A stretch of DNA of 44,577 nucleotides. Origin: Robiginitalea sp. (GTDB taxonomy: Bacteria; Bacteroidota; Bacteroidia; Flavobacteriales; Flavobacteriaceae). A program made the translations under genes and the position numbers. Below the pieces are notes generated by a model, which was not told the DNA's origin, made no database searches, and saw only the letters and a list, made by a program, of their open reading frames with translations. The stretch spans positions 1 to 44,577 of the forward strand of contig JAHEJJ010000021.1 of assembly GCA_024638915.1 (NCBI GenBank), in the 5' to 3' direction. Within the stretch, counting starts at the first letter, position 1; each line of letters opens with the position of its first letter. This document shows, one piece after another, positions 41,851-44,577 of this stretch.

Positions 41851-43956
41851 ATGAATACTGAGTTGCTCCAAACACCCATAACTTATTTGAAAGGCGTGGG
41901 TCCAGGAAGGGCCGAATTACTGCGGAGTGAGTTGGGGATCAATACCTATGACGATCTGTTGTATCATTTTCCCAACCGCTACATAGATAAAACACGGTAC
42001 TATAAGATTCGGGAACTCAGCCGCACGGAGTCTGAAGTACAGATTATCGGGCAGCTTACAGAGGTGAAAACCATAGATCAAAAAGTGGGTAAACGCCTGG
42101 TGGCAATCTTTGAGGACGAAACAGGTAGTATGGAGCTCGTATGGTTTAGAGGCCAGAAGTGGATCGCCAAAAACCTTAAACTTCATCAGAAGTATGTGAT
42201 ATTTGGCCGTGTAAACTGGTTTAACCAAAGGTTTTCCATGCCTCATCCGGATATGGAACTGCTCGATGAGCACGAAAAGGGCCTAAGGGTGGCCATGCAG
42301 CCGGTCTATCCCTCTACGGAAAAATTAAGCAGCAGGGGTATAACCAACCGGGTATTGATCAAACTGATACAACAGCTTTTCGAAGAAACCAAAAAACGTT
42401 TCCCGGAAACGCTTACAGAAGATATCAAGACATCACTGGGGCTTATCAACAGGTCTGATGCGTTGTTCTATGCACACTTCCCCAAAAATCAGCAGACGCT
42501 GGCCAAAGCTAAATTCCGGCTTAAGTTCGAAGAACTGTTCTATATTCAATTACAACTGATCCTTAAAAAACTACTTCGTAAGCAAAAAATCAAAGGATTT
42601 CCATTTGAAAAGGTCGGCATATTTTTTAATTCATTCTACAAAGATCATTTGCCATTTGACCTTACCAAAGCCCAAAAAAGAGTGCTCAAGGAGATTCGTT
42701 CAGACCTCGGAAGTCAGGCTCAAATGAACCGGCTCCTTCAGGGCGATGTAGGATCCGGAAAAACGGTGGTTGCCCTGATGTCCATGCTACTGGCCCTGGA
42801 TAACGATTACCAGTCTTGTCTAATGGCGCCAACTGAGATTCTGGCCACCCAGCATTATAATAGTATTAGGCAACTTATAGGCTCCTTGGGGGTAACTATA
42901 TCCTTGCTCACAGGCTCCACCAAAGTCAGAGAGCGAAAGCGTATTCATAGTGGCCTGGAGGATGGAAGTTTAAATATTCTGATCGGAACTCATGCCGTTC
43001 TGGAAGATAAGGTGCAGTTCAAAAACCTGGGGTTGGCCATTGTAGATGAGCAACATCGTTTTGGGGTCGCACAACGATCGAAACTGTGGCACAAAAACAT
43101 CATCCCTCCTCATATCCTTGTCATGACTGCAACGCCAATACCGCGTACCCTTGCTATGAGTCTCTATGGCGATCTCGATAATTCTGTTATAGATGAGTTG
43201 CCACCAGGTCGAAAACCGGTGAAAACGGTTCACAGGAAAGACAGCGATCGACTGAAAGTATTTCAATTCATTCGCGAAGAGATCCTCAAAGGAAGGCAGA
43301 TTTATATAGTGTATCCTTTGATAATGGAGTCTGAAGCCTTGGATTACAAAGACCTGATGGATGGTTATGAAAGTGTTGTACGCGACTTTCCCCTACCCGA
43401 CTATCAGATTTCTATTGTCCATGGAAAGATGAAAACCGAAGATAAGGACTATGAGATGAAACGTTTTGTGGAAGGTCAAACGCAGATCATGGTGGCGACT
43501 ACTGTGATTGAAGTCGGGGTTAATATTCCCAATGCCTCAGTAATGATAATTGAAAGTGCCGAACGTTTTGGGCTGAGTCAGTTGCACCAGCTCAGAGGAC
43601 GGGTTGGGCGAGGTGCCGATCAAAGTTATTGCATTCTGATGACCGGCTATAAACTCACTTCAGAGGCCCAAACCCGACTTGAAACTATGGTTAGGACAAA
43701 CGACGGTTTTGAAATTGCGGAGGTAGATCTTCGGCTAAGAGGTCCGGGAGACCTTATGGGTACTCAGCAAAGTGGTTTGCTTAATCTAAGAATTGCTGAC
43801 CTGGTAAAAGACAATGACATTCTCAAGACAGCACGACACATTGCGCAGAAGCTTTTGAGGGAAGACCCCCATCTTGAACAGGAACAGAATAAGGTAATCG
43901 CTATAACCTACTCCCGTTTGATGAAGCAAAAGGATATCTGGACCTATATCAGTTAG
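41851..43956 (+). CDS. recG: ATP-dependent DNA helicase RecG
   Basis: A 701-residue branch-migration helicase that remodels stalled replication forks. The N-terminal wedge domain includes YLKGVGPGRAELL and an OB fold (about 55-145). The helicase motifs are GDVGSGKT (Walker A, near 301), APTEILATQHY, VDEQHRFGV (motif II), MTATPIPRTLA (motif III), VATTVIEVGVNIPNAS and QLRGRVGRG. Length and motifs are standard, and no frame defect was seen. It is divergent from the M1/patatin operon and is closed by a bidirectional terminator. Confidence 0.97.
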   Translation: MNTELLQTPITYLKGVGPGRAELLRSELGINTYDDLLYHFPNRYIDKTRYYKIRELSRTESEVQIIGQLTEVKTIDQKVGKRLVAIFEDETGSMELVWFRGQKWIAKNLKLHQKYVIFGRVNWFNQRFSMPHPDMELLDEHEKGLRVAMQPVYPSTEKLSSRGITNRVLIKLIQQLFEETKKRFPETLTEDIKTSLGLINRSDALFYAHFPKNQQTLAKAKFRLKFEELFYIQLQLILKKLLRKQKIKGFPFEKVGIFFNSFYKDHLPFDLTKAQKRVLKEIRSDLGSQAQMNRLLQGDVGSGKTVVALMSMLLALDNDYQSCLMAPTEILATQHYNSIRQLIGSLGVTISLLTGSTKVRERKRIHSGLEDGSLNILIGTHAVLEDKVQFKNLGLAIVDEQHRFGVAQRSKLWHKNIIPPHILVMTATPIPRTLAMSLYGDLDNSVIDELPPGRKPVKTVHRKDSDRLKVFQFIREEILKGRQIYIVYPLIMESEALDYKDLMDGYESVVRDFPLPDYQISIVHGKMKTEDKDYEMKRFVEGQTQIMVATTVIEVGVNIPNASVMIIESAERFGLSQLHQLRGRVGRGADQSYCILMTGYKLTSEAQTRLETMVRTNDGFEIAEVDLRLRGPGDLMGTQQSGLLNLRIADLVKDNDILKTARHIAQKLLREDPHLEQEQNKVIAITYSRLMKQKDIWTYIS

Positions 43957-44006
43957 CCTTTTAGAAACTCTTGATGTCTCTGAACTACAATTATTGAAAA
44001 GCACGG

Positions 44007-44035
44007 AAAAGGCCGGAAATTAAGTCCGGCCTTTT
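44007..44035. terminator. Bidirectional terminator between recG and the DUF2911-like gene
   Basis: AAAAGGCCGGA (44007-44017) and TCCGGCCTTTT (44025-44035) form a perfect 11-bp stem with a 7-base loop, with A/T tracts on both sides. It lies between convergent genes and should end both transcripts. Confidence 0.88.
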
Positions 44036-44055
44036 ATCTAAAAGTTTTATTCCTT

Positions 44056-44577
44056 TTAATTAATTCCTTCCCCTTTTTCGGCTTTGACAAGATTTGCAGC
44101 GATCCTGTCTTTATTAACCTGTGCAGGAGCATTGTCATGAGCTAACTTAAGATATTTTATAGTACTCTTATGATCACCTTTGGCAGAGTAAGCCCTGGCC
44201 AAACCATAGTTTACCGGCCATACGCCCTTATGATTCTTTGCATTCCATTTAAGAACCTCCATAGCCTTATCGTGCTGACCCTGGCCTATCAATTGACGAC
44301 CATAGCCGTGAACCTGGAAAACCGTTCCCAGGGGCATCGCCTCTTTCATTATAGCATCAGCCCCTGCAGAATTACCCTGTTTGGCGAGGATCTGTGCTTT
44401 AATATTGAGATTATTAAAAGTTTTCTGACTGAAAAACTGACCTTCTATTGCGCCGCTGATCCAACCCAGGGCTTCTTCGAGATCCCCTCCATTGTTCAGT
44501 GCATAATTAGCGGCCTGTTCCCACGACTGTCGACTGAACCCAGGAGTATTCTGTAATTTCTGCCTGATATCGGCCAT
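44056..44577 (-). CDS. C-terminal part of a DUF2911-like protein, cut by window edge
   Basis: The minus-strand frame is open to the right edge (173 codons). It contains TPR-like helical repeats: WEQAANYALNNGGDLEEALG, KTFNNLNIKAQILAKQGN and PVNYGLARAYSAKGDHKS. In flavobacterial DUF2911 proteins a beta-rich DUF2911 domain precedes such a tail, and the junction often reads like MADIRQKL. The ATG lying exactly at 44577 is therefore more likely an internal Met than the start. The gene probably continues beyond the window with a signal peptide and the DUF2911 domain. The function of the family is unknown. Confidence 0.6.
   Translation of the reverse strand: MADIRQKLQNTPGFSRQSWEQAANYALNNGGDLEEALGWISGAIEGQFFSQKTFNNLNIKAQILAKQGNSAGADAIMKEAMPLGTVFQVHGYGRQLIGQGQHDKAMEVLKWNAKNHKGVWPVNYGLARAYSAKGDHKSTIKYLKLAHDNAPAQVNKDRIAANLVKAEKGEGIN

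Overview
The window looks like ordinary chromosome from a member of Bacteroidota, most likely the family Flavobacteriaceae. The genus cannot be fixed from sequence alone. Three things support this. Many genes are preceded by the Bacteroidota-type -7 element TAnnTTTG, sometimes with a TTG about 20 bp upstream, and clear Shine-Dalgarno sites are rare. The envelope proteins are of flavobacterial type: lipoproteins, an OmpA pair, a DUF2911-like protein and peptidase/barrel fusions. Several core genes are versions typical of the group, such as the alpha/beta fused 2-oxoacid dehydrogenase E1 and an HsdR-N-like stand-alone protein beside holA. No rRNA, tRNA, CRISPR array, insertion sequence or prophage was seen. 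No gene-free stretch exceeds 300 bases; the longest is 914-1156 (243 bp).

Layout. 1-4072 (minus): chorismate synthase (cut by the left edge) and a large FAD/Fe-S oxidoreductase. 4152-7534: a small barrel protein, a TlpA-like lipoprotein and a convergent LVIVD-type lipoprotein. 7693-9288: a rhomboid protease and a lipid A-type acyltransferase, fired divergently from one palindromic double promoter. 9298-13046: phosphoglucomutase/phosphoglucosamine mutase-type enzyme, ACP phosphodiesterase and a gamma-glutamyltransferase lipoprotein. 13074-15081: an S24 (LexA/CI-like) repressor facing an operator array and an apparently decayed DNA-repair cassette. 15082-21522: uvrA, a LOG-family hydrolase and a peptidase-M1-like protein that lacks its zinc site and ends in a predicted outer-membrane barrel. 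21683-28870: fused 2-oxoacid dehydrogenase E1, a membrane AraC regulator, and a kinase/PLP-enzyme fusion between two DoxX proteins. 28873-33000: holA, an HsdR-N-like protein, a GT2 glycosyltransferase, an OmpA lipoprotein and a threonylcarbamoyl-AMP synthase. 33025-41769: UvrD/PcrA helicase, a secreted DsrE-like protein, an M20 amidohydrolase, a degenerate OmpA paralogue, a membrane-anchored unknown and a patatin/M1 aminopeptidase operon. 41851-44577: recG and the C-terminal part of a DUF2911-like protein cut by the right edge.

How the genes fit together. DNA maintenance recurs (uvrA, uvrD/pcrA, recG, holA, and the S24-controlled locus), but these genes are scattered and not one operon. The most unusual region is 13074-15081. 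A repressor with an intact self-cleavage signature (Ala-Gly, Ser, Lys) faces three palindromic operator-like sites, the last touching a -7 box. The genes they should control look eroded: a 53-codon ORF sits where a radical SAM partner would be expected, and it is followed by a DUF4130 gene with an abnormal C-terminus. The other points worth attention are the zinc-less M1/barrel fusion, the kinase/phospho-lyase-like fusion, the palindromic divergent promoter, and the OmpA paralogue without its peptidoglycan-binding residues.
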